Source: Bagarius yarrelli
Lineage: Eukaryota; Chordata; Actinopteri; Siluriformes; Sisoridae
Assembly: GCA_005784505.1 (NCBI GenBank)
Contig: VCAZ01000001.1
Coordinates: 4,387,597 to 4,451,596, forward strand
DNA: 64,000 nt
Direction: 5' to 3'
Positions 35,003-47,340 of the stretch are shown one piece after another (positions within the stretch are counted from its first letter, which is position 1; every line of letters begins with the position of its first letter). The position numbers were made by a program, and so were the translations under genes. The notes under the pieces are model-generated. The model saw only the letters and a program-made list of their open reading frames with translations, was not told the DNA's origin and did not search any database.

Positions 35003-35191
35003 TCAAAACTGTCCGCTGCGCCTCCGTGCGTACCAGCCAAGACAAGCGCAGAAGCCAACCGCCGTGATGGCCATCCCTAATAGCAGTGCCACGGCGTCGC
35101 CACTGTCATAAGCCTCTACAGGCTGCAGGGTGCTCAAAAAGACGACACACAGCACAGTAAACACGCCTGGGAGAGTCCGTAAAGACGCCAT
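35003..35191 (-). CDS. smim30: SMIM30, small integral membrane protein 30
   Basis: The product is a 62-residue single-pass membrane micropeptide. Residues 1-27 form a hydrophobic leader ending PVEA, like a cleavable signal peptide. After the short segment YDSGDA comes a transmembrane helix at about 33-53 (VALLLGMAITAVGFCACLG) and a basic tail, WYARRRSGQF. Human SMIM30, as I recall it, shares the pattern VEAxxxGDAxALLLG and CACLGxYARxRxGQ, with about 59 residues. The single exon is intact. The ATG (35191) lies in AAACATGG context. Location next to gpr85 supports orthology, since the two are neighbours in mammals. In mammals the peptide is found in ER and mitochondria-associated membranes; that role is not visible here. 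Confidence 0.9.
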   Translation of the reverse strand: MASLRTLPGVFTVLCVVFLSTLQPVEAYDSGDAVALLLGMAITAVGFCACLGWYARRRSGQF

Positions 35192-35400
35192 GTTTTCCGT
35201 TATTGCTGAAGTAGTGGGTGGTGATCACAGTAAGTCATATGATCGTATTGCATTTCCTTGTTCCGCCTTTTTTTCGCCCGTTTTCCTACAAATCCCGCCC
35301 ATCGGAACAAGATTGGCTATTTATTCACTCTCTGTGCTCCCATTCGTTAGATTTTCTAACGGTGCGGAACTGACTGAATACGGGTGGGAGAAAGATTTTA
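35192..35400 (-). promoter_or_regulatory. smim30: smim30 promoter region
   Basis: On the minus strand GGGCGGGATT (35291-35300, GC box) and ATAGCCAATC (35311-35320, CCAAT box) lie 100-130 bp upstream of the ATG, with several CpGs. ACCCACTACTTCAG just before the ATG could also act as a splice acceptor (exon from about 35205), so the start site may be here or behind a short intron. Confidence 0.5.
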
Positions 35401-35480
35401 CAGTTTCCGCCTTGTATGTAAAGGCAAAGTTTAATGCAACAATTAATGCAAAGTATTTTAATGCAGGACAAAAAGACTAA

Positions 35481-36414
35481 TTACAAGAGTTAACTTATAA
35501 CATTTTTAAAAAAGTAATTTATCTACTGTAAAAACATAATTTAAAAAAATGCTGTTAGCAGAAAAAGTGTATGGGGTCTGTCAGGGGACTGAGGGGTGTA
35601 AACTATATGACATACTTTACAACAAACAATTTCAGAAAATTATTAAGATGTTTGAGTAATAAAGGGGAAAACCTTTCATAATGTATTAAAATTTTTTAAT
35701 TAAAGAAATAAAAATACATTTATTGATATTTTTCATCACAATTCTTTCTCTAACAATTTCTCAATCAATTCTTAAAAGTCCGGCGACGGTGCAGGAAAAA
35801 ATTATAAGTGTCAACAGTTTATAAATTAAAGAACAAATGTACTAAACTGGTTTATTAGATACAGACATGTATTCGCAACTTTTTCTTATGTCTCACACCC
35901 CTGTGCGCATGCACTCTCAACAAATTACGGCAAGCCCAGAGGGGAAAAATGCATTTACCCACACACAGAATGAGCACTGACACCAAATTACTATGCCTAA
36001 ACCTAATAAGCAGTTGCTGTTACATGTAATGTACATGTACATGGCTGCTGTGTAAATACATGTAAACATGTAAATCCGAAAGATGTAAATTCTGACTGAA
36101 ATCCGATCGTGACTCCCAGAATCGGAATCGGATCGGATCATACAGTACCTTAAGATAATTACAATAAAGCAATATCCAAATAAAATAAACAATAATTTAT
36201 GTTTTTCTGGAGATTCAGATACAGAAATTTAAAAAATCAAATGTAAAATCATACTGTATAGTCGACACCATTTAAATAGAATATAATTAATTTATTTAAA
36301 GATTGTTTCTTGCATCTAAATTTTTTTTTAACTATTTTAAAATGTCAGAACTTATGTGTAAATGACAAACTTTCACTAAGTTATTAAAATATGCAAATTA
36401 TTCACAAATCATGT
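35481..36414. other. AT-rich intergenic DNA
   Basis: The 91-codon minus frame at 35917-36192 has no known relative. Nothing else is seen. Confidence 0.35.
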
Positions 36415-36510
36415 GTTCTGAACTGTAGTGCAGTCAACTATAACCCCCACTTGATATTGCACACATTGCGACGTTGATGCTGAAACGATATGTAGTGCAG
36501 CCCTGATATT
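36415..36510 (-). mobile_element. End of a hAT-like element
   Basis: Read on the minus strand it begins CAGGGCTGCACTACATATCG and continues TTTCAGCATCAACGTCGCAA, matching the left end of the element at 13201. Only about 95 bp is retained. Confidence 0.55.
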
Positions 36511-37374
36511 GAACCTGTTCCAGATGGACCATGTTTTACTGTCTTATGTGCAGAGAGACATTTCATCTTGTGCCACCAACTTAATTGGCTTATGGCAGAG
36601 CAGGGGTTTCGCTGTTGGTGTTTGGTGCATTTAATTAGAGCTTACCAGCTAAAGTAAAAGACTGACCTTGGTTTCTGCCTTGTCTGCTGCTGTCCTGCTC
36701 GTTTACAGAGCTCCTTGCACAGCATGCTTGTGCAGGGATTATCAGCATGTCTAAAAGGTGATCCCACTAATAAACAGTTGATTTTAATGCAAAACACACA
36801 CCAGAGGTGATAAATGTCACTGTCCAAAGTAAATCTGGCATGATCAGAGGTTTTTAATTTATCAATATTCTTTGTTTAGATGAACAGGCTCTTTGCAGGT
36901 CATAGAGAAATGGACAGCACAAACGGGAACATGCACTACACTTTAACGCTTTTGTCTTTAATGTTATTTTAAACTTATATAATCGTTATATATTCATATG
37001 AACTGACAAAAGGAACAGATAGAAGTCATAGAGGAGAGACTGGTCTGGATAAATATTTACTTTTGAATTATTACAAAACTGTCTGTAATACTGAACCAAT
37101 AAGCCCCAGACATTCTTGAGCCAGTTGTGAGATCTGCTTTCTCCTGGGTTTGCCATAGGGTCTACTTCCTGTGCGACATTATATTAATGGGCTTGTTAAA
37201 GATCTATCGCAAACCAAAAACTAGTTTACCTGTATGATGCCTAAACTGTCTTATGTGGCTCCTCGCAATTCGGGATATCCACACAATAACGCTATTGCAC
37301 ATAATATAATAGCTTATTGTTGTGTGCAATTGTTTAAATTTATGTGAAGCTTTTGTAATTCTACACTTTTTCAA
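36511..37374. other. Intergenic DNA without recognised genes
   Basis: No frame or repeat is identified. Confidence 0.35.
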
Positions 37375-37615
37375 TTCAGGTTTTATTTCTCTAGCGCTTT
37401 GAACAATGGACATTGTCTCAAAGCGGCTTTACAGAACATAAATAACAATACAAAAGTCCACAATTAATGTTGTAATGTTGTAAAATTTCATCAAAAACAT
37501 CCCTGGTGAGCAAGCCTGGGGCAACCGTGGCAAGGAAAAACTCCCTCAGATGGTATGAAGAAGAAACCTTGAGAGGAACCAGACTCAAAAGGGAACCCAT
37601 CCTCATTTGGGCGAA
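37375..37615. repeat. Teleost interspersed repeat (GGCAAGGAAAAACTCCCT type)
   Basis: TTTATTTCTCTAGCGCTTTG, ACATTGTCTCAAAGCGGCTT and GGAAAAACTCCCTCAGATGG are blocks familiar from many fish genomes. The element class is not certain. No coding frame is present. Confidence 0.45.
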
Positions 37616-40090
37616 TACCTGTGTTTTACATGTTACTGAATATACTGAGTCATAAAATACTGTCTAATGTGAATGGACAGGATCTCGATGTGGACTTGCA
37701 AAGAGTTCTGTGCATCTTTGTTGTTTCACTGCTGCACATAATAATTATCTGCCCAGGCTCTCAGGTGCCACTTGTAGCAAACAGCTATCATTTGTTGTCA
37801 TGGCATAACAGTTTCAATGGTTTCTCTGTAAATGAGAAATCTGTTCACTGTGAAAAAAGTATGATTGCATCATTAGTCAATTCATTTATTTTTTTTATTC
37901 TTTTCCCCCTCTCTCACCAACCTTGTTGTAGGTTTCCACCTGGTAAAAGACACACCACTGTCCCACTTCCAATCTGGTGCAGTGTCAAATCGTAATGGAA
38001 TTTATGATCAATGGTTACGAGCCCAAAACACTTTATTTTCTTGTTTTGTTTGTGTTCTGTCGTGTGCTCTTTTTTTTTACGAACAAAGATAAATTGCGAT
38101 GTAACGGCTGTGCTACTTTTCCTTGACTGCTTCTTCCTTAGAGAGGAAGAGAGAGCAAGTTGGAGAGCGAGAGAAAGTGAGAGAAAAAAAGATAGAAACC
38201 CTTTGAGCAATATCTCTGGAGTAAAGAACAAAACTATTTCATGGGCCAGTGCTTGCATGGTTATGGCCGGACTTTTTTCCACCTTGAAATAAAGTAATAA
38301 AAATGAGTGTCCGTTACTGACAACAACATCACGGTGCATCACGAAGTAAATGCAGATTGAAAGACCTTTAGGCACTGAGAGTACGAGACATACTAAGTAA
38401 AAGCTTAATGGTGCATTGGAAAATATCTTGCAGTCTGAGTCCAGAGCTTAAAGCATATATGCTGATTGAAGAACAGGTTCTAGCACTGACACTGCGTCAT
38501 ATCATTTTTTTCCAATTTTAATTTGTATTCACCAAGTGAAAAAAGCAAAGTCATATGCCGCATCTGTATCTCTCCTAGCTAGCATGATTGTCCCAAATAT
38601 TTTTCCTCTTATTGAAAGATTAAAATGCAGGAGATGCAAAAACATTTGCATTAAACTGCAAATTATGATAATAAAATATTTGAAATATAAGCATATATAT
38701 TACGATTCCAAAATTGGCAGATCTATTTTGAGATCATTTATTTGTTAAATAAGGCAAAATTAGCTGCTAAGGGAACACATTTGATCAGCATGGTGGTACA
38801 GTGAGGGGTGTCGCATCCTCACAGCTCCTGATTATATATACACATTAATTTTGAACAATACCTATTTTTGTTTTAGGACGAGTTTCTTCATCCACTTTAA
38901 ATGTTAAAGATGTATATGTGTATATCCACCCTAAATGCAATGTATGCATGGTGCCCAAATTTAGGGATAGACAAATTCAGGATCCAGTGCAGATCTGACC
39001 TCAATTAAGAGGTTACTGAGGATAAATATCACAATCAAATTAATACATTAAAATTATACTTTAGGCTGGGCAAACACTGAAAGATAATTGGGCTGATTTT
39101 GGGTCTATTTCTTCTTTTCCGACAATCCTAGGTAATGTTCTGATTATCTTGATGGTTTTAAAGATGATCTTATCAGATTTTTTTGTGGTGTGAGGTGTGC
39201 TTGGAACAACGTCTGATGGACACCTATCGCAAATCCCAGAAATATTGATGTGCGGGAGAAACCCAAAAAGCAAATGTGTACGATCTGGAGATTATCATGT
39301 AAAACGAAACAACATCCAATCAGAAAGTGAGCCGAAAGAAGCCGAAAGAAGATAATAGCATAATGCAGCCCAAAGACTTAAAAGTTAAACCTTTTTTTTT
39401 TACTGTAATTTTTTTGTCAAAATCATTCCAAACACTAACATCGCAATTTCTTCCTGCGTATCTTGCACTATGTTTATTCTCTCGTCTAGAGAGATTTTGC
39501 AAGTTTTCTCGTTTTCACAGTCAGGACAGGATTTTTCTTGTCATGCATAAGATATTTTAACATGATGTCATTTTTGAGGTCCAGCAAAATCCCTTTTTTG
39601 ATAAAGAACCCAATTTTAGATTAATTGGGTTCTTGCAAAAAATAGCCCAAATAGTTTAGACCGAGGAACCACAATGGCAGAAGGGCACTCTGAGACAAAT
39701 GTTTGCTGTTGTTTGCTGTTTCATGTCATATTTGCTGTTTGTAGAAGCTTCTTTTAAACCTTTCCACATAAAAGCATACCACTCTGCTCAGCACTCAGTT
39801 CTTATGTCTAGTGGTCTGGAAGAAAAGACAATTAGATAAAATCCCCAAATGACCCGGCTGCACAGATGTTTGTATCTCTTATTCATAAAAGAGTGGTTGT
39901 GTAAGGCATATTTGCCTTTTATTATTATTTATTAATAATATTATCTATTTGTTATTCCACATATTCCTCTCTTTGAAGATAAATTTTTGTGTAAAATTGA
40001 GTCAAGAAACAGTGCCATTATACTGTGATAGAGCTAATGTTTGTATCAGGGCTTTTGCCTAAATGCTTGGCTAGAATATTACAACGGTTT
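37616..40090. other. Intergenic DNA with possible DNA-transposon debris
   Basis: 39060-39300 (GGGCAAACACTGAAAGATAA through TGTACGATCTGGAGATTATC) resembles an old fish DNA repeat. The 153-codon minus frame at 37914-38375 and the 124-codon plus frame at 37621-37995 overlap and show no family motif. No gene is called. Confidence 0.3.
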
Positions 40091-40094
40091 CGCT

Positions 40095-40108
40095 GTTTCC
40101 ATGGCAAC
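40095..40108 (+). promoter_or_regulatory. Perfect RFX X-box motif
   Basis: GTTTCCATGGCAAC matches the X-box consensus RYYNYYATRRNRAC at every position. X-boxes bind RFX factors and typically lie 50-150 bp upstream of cilium genes. An ATG with good context and a donor follow 55-75 bp downstream. Confidence 0.5.
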
Positions 40109-40162
40109 TCAGATTTCAGCCTCGCTTCCTAAGCTTGCCCTTGCTCAGAGTTCACAGCCAAG

Positions 40163-40182
40163 ATGAAAACACGAAGGAGAAG
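40163..40182 (+). CDS. Candidate first coding exon of an unrecognised gene
   Basis: GCCAAGATG is a good Kozak context, followed by codons for MKTRRR and a strong donor AG|GTATGT at 40183, leaving phase 2. It sits 55 bp after the X-box. Candidate downstream exons at 47360 and 51121 both have clean acceptors in compatible phase, but continuity is unproven and no protein family is recognised. It could equally be chance. Confidence 0.22.
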
Positions 40183-42509
40183 GTATGTTTAAGACTTCTG
40201 TAGCATGATTAATAACCAACCTACATAACTGTTACTTTATTCTGAAGCACTTTGATGTTATATAAACACAGGGAAGATACAATGTCTTTCAAAAAACATC
40301 TTATAACCCAAATTATTGTTGGCGTTTGGATTTATCCTAAATTGGGTAAATGACTACATATAGAACTTCTTAAGCGCTGAAGTTTAATGAAATCTTGGCC
40401 ATTTTCAGTGATATCAGCCCTGGAAATTTCACAGATTACAAATTCATTTTTTTGCCAGACATTATTACTCTATATCAGTACAATATTAGTTCCAAGCAAA
40501 TGCTAGTCGGCAAGTGCTAAACGGCAAGTTTTTCTCTGCTCTCTCCCCATCCCTCATGTTTTAAGTCCGACTGTGCAGTAAACAGCCCATTAAGTGACCT
40601 ATTTATCCATGCCCAATTCTGCTGGCTCACTTGCTGCAATTACTTTGGCTGGATATCTGACATGGAGTGGCTCACAATGCTTTGCTCTCAAACTGATGAT
40701 TCTGCAGCTTTGCTCAGCCTCAGATCACCCCTCCTCCAGATGAGAACAGACACTCCATTGTGATAATAAGGCTGCTCATAGGTTACAGAAAATCAACAGT
40801 GATTACTGTTTTAAAACATTTTAAATGTAAAGCTGTCTTTTTTTAGCTTATGCATGTCAAAATTTTGATATACATTATGCAATACTTTGTTTAATAGATA
40901 CCTCCTAAAGGATACCTTTTGAAGGACAATATTGTAAAGCCAACGCTTAGTGTACCGTCATCATGTTTAGGGATGATAGAATCTGGACCTAATGTAGTCC
41001 ACTGTCTATATTATAAAGGGGAGGGTACATTAGATTATGCATGTTATAGTGAGTGGTTAAAGTTTGAATTAGGATGCTGGATTCTAAAGAAGCAATTGTC
41101 TAACCGATAAGAAATCTGGCTTGATGTAGTGTTCGGGACCATACATTTTTTAACAAAAAAGCTTTTCACACGCTGCTGTTGTTGACATATACTGTACAAA
41201 AAATATGGGTACTTATTGCTTCACCTTTAATTTTATCTTACCTTAGAATATGTTTTGAGGCTCCTGTGCTTTGCTGACTCATACAGATTTTTAGACAAAT
41301 ACTTCTCCGTTGGACAATCTCCATTGTCAGCCATATTTAAAATGTTAATTGGAGTAAGCCGAGGCAGCAAGTGAGACATCTACCGCCCTATAAGTTGGTT
41401 AAATTGTGTAAAAAAGTGTTGTAAGTGAAAGTAATTTAAATATTACGGATTCACCTTAGACTTTGACAGTTTGACCCAGTATACAGGGATTTACATATTT
41501 TCTTTACATTTTCTGACCAAAACCTTCAACCTGGCAAGCAAGGTGGTTAAAATGTTGGGCTACTATTCCTAAACGTTTAAATGCACAGCTATGTAAATAA
41601 AATAAAATGTAAGGGTTAGATTAAAAAAGATTAAATTTAGATATAATGTGGCTACAACCCAACTACATACTTCAGTTTACATGATTTAAAGAAAAACTTT
41701 TTTTTAAATTTAAATCTATTGGATTTCAGTTCTGTAACCATTAGGTTATCTAAGAATATATACTATTAATATATATTATTATATAATTATACATGATATA
41801 TTATGCATAAGTCAATTGTAAAAGAAAAAAATTATACTTAAGTATTTATTACAGTTAAGTAATATGACTATTTTGTGTAACATGACTTTATGTATCTGTT
41901 CTTTAAAAAATGGCCTGAAAGTGCATAAAATTGGATATCGGTTGTTTTATAGGTCTAAAAGCACTTATTAAACTTTAAGCTTTTCTTTTAACATGTATTT
42001 GTAAAGGGAATTAATGGTGCTGATGATCACACTGCTGGTAATTTTAAAGTATAGGTAATCTATGAGCCTTTTATAGTGCTTCTGCTTTCCACCAGTAGTC
42101 CTGCCAGCTAATGTGTGGTAAAAGGTGGCGCTCCAAGTGATAATTATTGTCCTGTGGAAAACCAATGATGTCTGTGACCAATTTTATCCACTTTAATGAC
42201 GATAATAAAAGTTAATATACTGTGGTCATAGCCTTTCAGACTGACCTTGTGAAATCAGATTGCATTTGCTTTATTTTCTTGCAAACTGCTTTTATCACCA
42301 GAGGATTTACTCAGTGTACAAACATACATGCAAACTGTGTGTTCCAGCTGGTAGCCTGCTGGAGCATAAGACAGCTATTAGGGTTCTGTCACTGACTGTT
42401 CAATCTTAACAAAGACCTACAGGCTGAACACCAAAGGATAAAAAAACAGAAAACAACCCTTAAGGAAAATGGGCTGGGCTAAATATAAAAAATCTAAAGT
42501 ATAGTATAA
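40183..42509. other. Non-repetitive intergenic or intronic DNA
   Basis: 40555-40790 has even base composition and few stops or runs, unlike the flanks, and may be a conserved noncoding element. The rest is AT-rich without genes. Confidence 0.3.
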
Positions 42510-42765
42510 TCAATTCATTGTGTAAGGTATGTGTACAGAGCCAATGAAATGCATTTTTTGCATATCCCATCTTAGTAAGTTTGGGGTCAGGGCGCAGGGT
42601 CAGCTATGATGCAGTGCCCCTGGAGCAGGAGAGGTTAAGGGTCTTGCTCAAGGACCCAACAGTGGTTGACTTGCTGGAGGTGGGGCTTGAACCCAGGTGT
42701 TTCTGGTCTTCAGATTAACAACTCAGCACCTTAACCATTTGAGCCACCCTGCCCCTAAAGCCCTT
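42510..42765 (-). repeat. tRNA-derived SINE, family C, minus copy
   Basis: This is the reverse complement of the 1655-1912 copy with few differences. It includes GTACAGAGCCAATGAAATGC at the tail and GGGGCTTGAACCCAGGTGTT across the B-box. Confidence 0.75.
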
Positions 42766-43887
42766 TTATCAGAAAACATTTGTAGTAAATTTAGCTTTAA
42801 AAAAAAGCATTTTGCTGTACTGAAAACTAACCAGCGTCTTCAACTGTTACTAAAATGTGATGAGTCATGGGTTTTGCACCAAAGGTTTAAGGTTCTCTGA
42901 TGAGTCAGCCTTCAAACTGCTTTTTTTTTTCGATGAAAATTATTCCTTTTCTCGAGAGCTCTGTCTTTTTTATGACAGCTCTGGCTTTATTCCTGTCATT
43001 GCCGCACTTTAAAAGCACGCTAATTGCATGTACATCTCGATGACGATAAAAGCATTCTATGTAAGTGCGGAATGATTCATACCAAATTTATTTTTAATAA
43101 AACAGTAATGATCTGCGTAAAAATAGGAAAGGAATTGCTTTGAGACAGGTAAATCACCAGTGTAGGGTATACCGGAAATGATGAGGGATGTCTCTTGAAA
43201 TGTTAAATGATCTGAAAATGTATTACGTACAAGCAAATCTTTTCATGAATATTTGGCTGACATTTCTAGATGTGTCAAAACAGTAACATGACTATTAGAT
43301 TATCACAGCTGGTTGATGCCAAAAGCTGATGACATACAAGCAGATAGAGAGATAAGAATATTAAACTATTCAGTTTTACCTAGTAATCGTCCAACTTCTA
43401 ATTTACTTTGTAAAAATGTTATTATTTCTATACAGAGTATATTTATTTATTCATGTTATTATTTATTAATTCATTATTTATTTATGTTTATTTATCAATA
43501 TTTCTGAGTTATTTAGTTAATTCAACAGTAAATTAACTGAACTGCTGTGAAAGAGAACTGATGATAAGCACGAGCATGTGCAGCTGATAGACTATATGCA
43601 GCATGGCAAACGATTCTCGTTCTCAAATTCAGAGTCGGTTGCAGCGGTGTTTGGCTCACAGTACACTAAACCGAGAACTGTTTTTTTCTGGATACATCTA
43701 TTTGGAGAACTGATGAACTGATGGATTATGCATAGTAAGTGGATCTGATGAGAACTAATTTTATTCACTTTATATCCTTAAGTCTTGGTAATCTTTGTTT
43801 GCAAATCACTGCACTTGTATTTGAGTGCTTTAGTTTTAAAAGTTATCGAAAGAAACATGATAATGATATTTTAACTGACTTGTTGTG
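42766..43887. other. Intergenic DNA, possible regulatory island
   Basis: 42950-43080 (GACAGCTCTGGCTTTATTCC and CGCTAATTGCATGTACATCT) is free of repeats and low in A/T runs, so it is a candidate conserved noncoding element. A 37-codon ATG frame at 43603 is noted but unsupported. Confidence 0.25.
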
Positions 43888-44012
43888 ATTACTTCTTCTT
43901 CTCCTTTCAGCTGTTTCCTTTTAGGGGTCGCCACAGTGAATCATCTGTCTCCACCTAACCCTATTATCTACATCCTCTTCACTCACACCCACTAACTTCA
44001 TGAGAAGTTCAG
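43888..44012 (-). mobile_element. RTE-like LINE, terminal 3' fragment
   Basis: On the minus strand it reads through GTTAGTGGGTGTGAGTGAAG, GGTTAGGTGGAGACAGATG and GGCGACCCCTAAAAGGAAAC to its end. This 3' terminus belongs with the fragments at 1 and 33019, and a second copy lies at 57225. Confidence 0.6.
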
Positions 44013-45100
44013 AGTTGTGATTACTAATGTTACATATTTTAATGTCTTGAGTGTATTTCTATCCCGGTTCGGGATGATAAACTTAATATCATATTATTGC
44101 ATCATCACAAATGATGTCATTACGTTAAGCGTAAAAGAAGAGTGAACCGCTTTTATAAAACTGTCCTCAAAGAACAGGACTTCCTACATGACTCAGGTCT
44201 TTTACAGTTCAACAAAGACTAAACAACATGTAAAATTAGGACTTGAATGCTATTATAGATAATCTGTTATTTAATCTTTTGTTTTACTGATTTATTACCT
44301 TAATGCTCATTCGACTCATTAGAACTACATCTTCACTTAAAAACAGCAGCACTGTTTATTCGTTGTTAGATGTTGGCAAGCTACTAGGATTCTTAATTAA
44401 GTGTAAAAGCTTAAAATATCCACCATAGAGTCTCTTAAAGGTTTAAGAGGTTAAAGTTGTAGCAACTTTTATCTTTTACATAAATTAGGTTTAAATACTA
44501 GTACAGGAGGTTGTAAAACTTTATGTAATAAAAAATCTCTTTCACAATATGAAAAATAATATCAGAGTTTTATATAACTCAAGATCAATATGACAAAAAT
44601 ATTTTTGCACCATTGAATTAATGGTTTTGATTTAAAATTTCTACTCTTTCAAAGTCAGATAACTTCTGTTTTTATTGATAAACAGTGCTAAACATTACTG
44701 TGCTCATTCAAGGATCCTCACTGTTATAAAAGACCCTTCTAAAGCCAGCAACATATTACCAGCTGTTTATGTTTGTCTTAATAGGGTTATGTTACACTGA
44801 CCTACACTTGCAGAATAACTAATTTTCTGGATTTAATTAAGTAAAGCTGACCACCCAATGAGAACGGCAGCAATGTCTTCAGCCATTAATTCAAAGTCAT
44901 ACAGTTGGGTGCATATGATATATCATCTCACTGTTTTCCTGACTCACTCATTCTGTGATTGATTTTATTTACGGCAGGCTCTGCTTTTTAATAGACAATG
45001 AGATGCCAGCTGCCAGACAGTTTGGAGAAGAAAAGAATTATGCAAACAATAAGTGTCACTTTGCTTCATTTGTTTGTGTAAGGGTGTAGGTTTTCAGCCT
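44013..45100. other. AT-rich intergenic DNA
   Basis: No gene or clear repeat is seen. Confidence 0.35.
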
Positions 45101-45540
45101 AAGTCTGCCTAAGTCGTGCCTGTCAAGCCAGAGCCTGCTCACGTCGTGCCTGTCAAGCCAGAGCCTGCTCACGTCATGCCTGTCAAGCCAGAGCCTGACC
45201 ATGTCATGCCTGCCAAGCCAGAGCCTGCTCACGTCATGCCTGCCAAGCCAGAGCCTGCTTACATCATGCCTGTCAAGCCAGAGCCTAATCACGTCATACC
45301 TGTCAAGCCAGAGCCTGCTCATGTCATGCCTGCTAAGCCAGAACCAGCTCATCTCATGGCTGCCAAGCCAGAGCCTGCTTACTTTGTGCCTGCCAAGCCA
45401 GAGCCTGCTCACGTCATGCCTGTCAAGCCAGAGCATGCTCACATCATGCCTATCAAGCCAGAACCTGCTTAGGTCGTGCCTGTCAAGCCAGAGCCTGCTT
45501 ACATTGTGCCTGTCAAGCCAGAGTCTGCTTCAATGTGCCT
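45101..45540. repeat. 30-bp minisatellite, about 14 units
   Basis: Units of exactly 30 bp (TGTCAAGCCAGAGCCTGCTC plus ACGTCATGCC) run from 45121 to 45540; the last is 29 bp. The period is a multiple of three, so frames stay open on both strands. On the plus strand one frame repeats a decapeptide MPVKPEPAHV with mainly conservative changes (PVKPEP, PAKPEP, HV, YI). No promoter, upstream coding exon or stop-free lead-in supports expression. Confidence 0.9.
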
Positions 45541-45890
45541 GTCAATTTTTGCATGTGAACTAATGTTTAGTTTTTTGCAAGTTTGAAACTTTTGATGATT
45601 AACAAGGTTATGATTCAGCCTCTGTTTGGGTGTCAGTGAAAGCAGCAATTAGAGGGTAAATACACAGAGAGAGATGTATCATAATTAGATATGAGAATTT
45701 GATATAAAGACTAGGAATTTGATATAAAAAATGTATTGCTCTTCCTTTCACAGATTTCCCCTTTCCTTTCTTCTCTCTATGATACATCAAAGTGTTGCTT
45801 CACTTTACTTTTTGCAAACCACTATTACATATGAGCTTCTCTGTGGGTAACCGAACCTACTACTTTCATGAAGATGAAAAGTATTGTTGG
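45541..45890. other. Intergenic DNA
   Basis: I see nothing specific. Confidence 0.35.
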
Positions 45891-46046
45891 TCTATCAACC
45901 TAAAGATTGTGGGATCAATTCCCAGCTTCACCATGCCACCACTGCTGGGCCCCTGAGCAAGACCCTTAACCTCCAGTTGCTCAGTTGTATAAATGAGATC
46001 AAGTAAGTCGCTCTGGTTCAGGGATTTGCCAAATCATTCAGTATTT
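45891..46046 (+). repeat. Family B SINE, plus copy
   Basis: CTAAAGATTGTGGGATCAAT, CACCACTGCTGGGCCCCTGA and TTGCTCAGTTGTATAAATGA are typical. The tail is decayed. Confidence 0.75.
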
Positions 46047-46829
46047 AGCTTTTCTAAAAGTAGCTCAGTCCTATCTTAACCTTTAACCTTATTTCAGTTT
46101 CAGTCACAGCGATATACTCAAACACCAATTATGTTAAAAAATAAGCTCAAATCAATTCTTACATTGAATGAATAGGGGAAGAACTAAGGCAATACTTGGT
46201 GTCTTATTATGTAGAGAAGAAGAACATTTGCATGCATTATTGCTGCTCCAGACTGGAACCATGCTGGGCTGAATAGTGTGATTAATGAAGAGAACTCAAA
46301 GCAATCCACAGCTATAGCACAGTCACATACAGCAGTGAATATAAAATATGAATATTGGATGTACAAATTTTTCATTGTTTCTAGTGAATAATATGTATTG
46401 TATCAATTACTGATCAATTAAACTCTAATCTGTACCAACAGATAAATACTGTATTTTCAGGGGCAAATAGGACATTTGGGAGAAAGTATGTCTCTATTTA
46501 TATTTATTCCAAATAAAGCAAATGCTGTTGCTGTGCGATCTTTAAATTATTATATGCAGGGATTTATGATTTATGAATTACAATAAGATGTACCATCTGT
46601 TTAGTTGAACCCAACCAAAATACTAATAATACCTCAAAGTATTTGTATATAAAATGATGATCAGGGTAACTGTAAAGTAAGAAAAATCAGTAGTAAAGCA
46701 TGGTCTATTAACTGATAAATGTCACAGTGGCCTAGTAAAAGGCTGGGGATTATCTAAAAAATGTTATTCTTTTATACTAGAATATTGTGTTTGTGACACA
46801 ATGATTTGATCATAAAGGCGCTTTATTGG

Positions 46830-46950
46830 TCCCATGAATGATGAGTTTACAGGACTCAGACACAGACGCAGTGTTTAAGTCTAGACTGAAAATCTATTTG
46901 TTTTTTCAAGCCTTTTTTAGAGATGCAAGTCTGTAGGGTAGAGAGAGCGT
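46830..46950 (+). mobile_element. LINE 3' remnant (L2-like)
   Basis: ACGCAGTGTTTAAGTCTAGA and CTGAAAATCTATTTGTTTTT resemble the end of an L2-type ORF2 (TxxxFKSRLKTHLF-like). It is short and degraded. Confidence 0.4.
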
Positions 46951-47340
46951 CTTGCTAAAACACTTTGAATGACGTCAGTTCACACTTAGACACACCGACT
47001 CGCTTCGTATCCTTCAGTGCACTCATATCTGTGTTAAAATCTAGTCTCCAAAAAATAAAGCCATACAGCATGTAAAGTAGATATTTTATTTCAATCATTA
47101 TGCTCCAGTCTAATTGTGTTTTTTTTAATACCAGATTTATACCTTATACCTCATTTCCTGCATAGATTCTTCTGTTCTCTGCATAGATGGATAACAGTAT
47201 ATAAAAGAAAGATTTTTTTTGCTCTCTATTTGCTCTGGCACAGTTTTAGGGGATTTGTAATATATTATATAAGTGTCTGTAACAGCATGTTGCCTACAGC
47301 AATATGGTGAAATTGGTGTTAAAAGAAAGCAGTGAAAATG

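Noticed and set aside
37914..38375. 153-codon minus frame
   Set aside because: Low-complexity hydrophobic and Lys-rich stretches, no domain, an overlapping plus frame of similar length, and no promoter or splice context.
40919..41110. 63-codon plus frame beginning at TTG
   Set aside because: Not an ATG start, no splice signals at sensible places and no known motif.
43603..43716. 37-codon ATG frame (MANDSRSQIQ start)
   Set aside because: Reasonable composition but no promoter, no splice site tied to it and no family. Chance cannot be excluded.
45056..45442. 128-codon minus frame with RLWLGRHDVS repeats
   Set aside because: It is the mirror of the minisatellite. A period divisible by three keeps frames open by construction.
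45121..45540. CRISPR-like array
   Set aside because: The units are contiguous 30-bp repeats with no unique spacers, in a vertebrate genome. It is a minisatellite.
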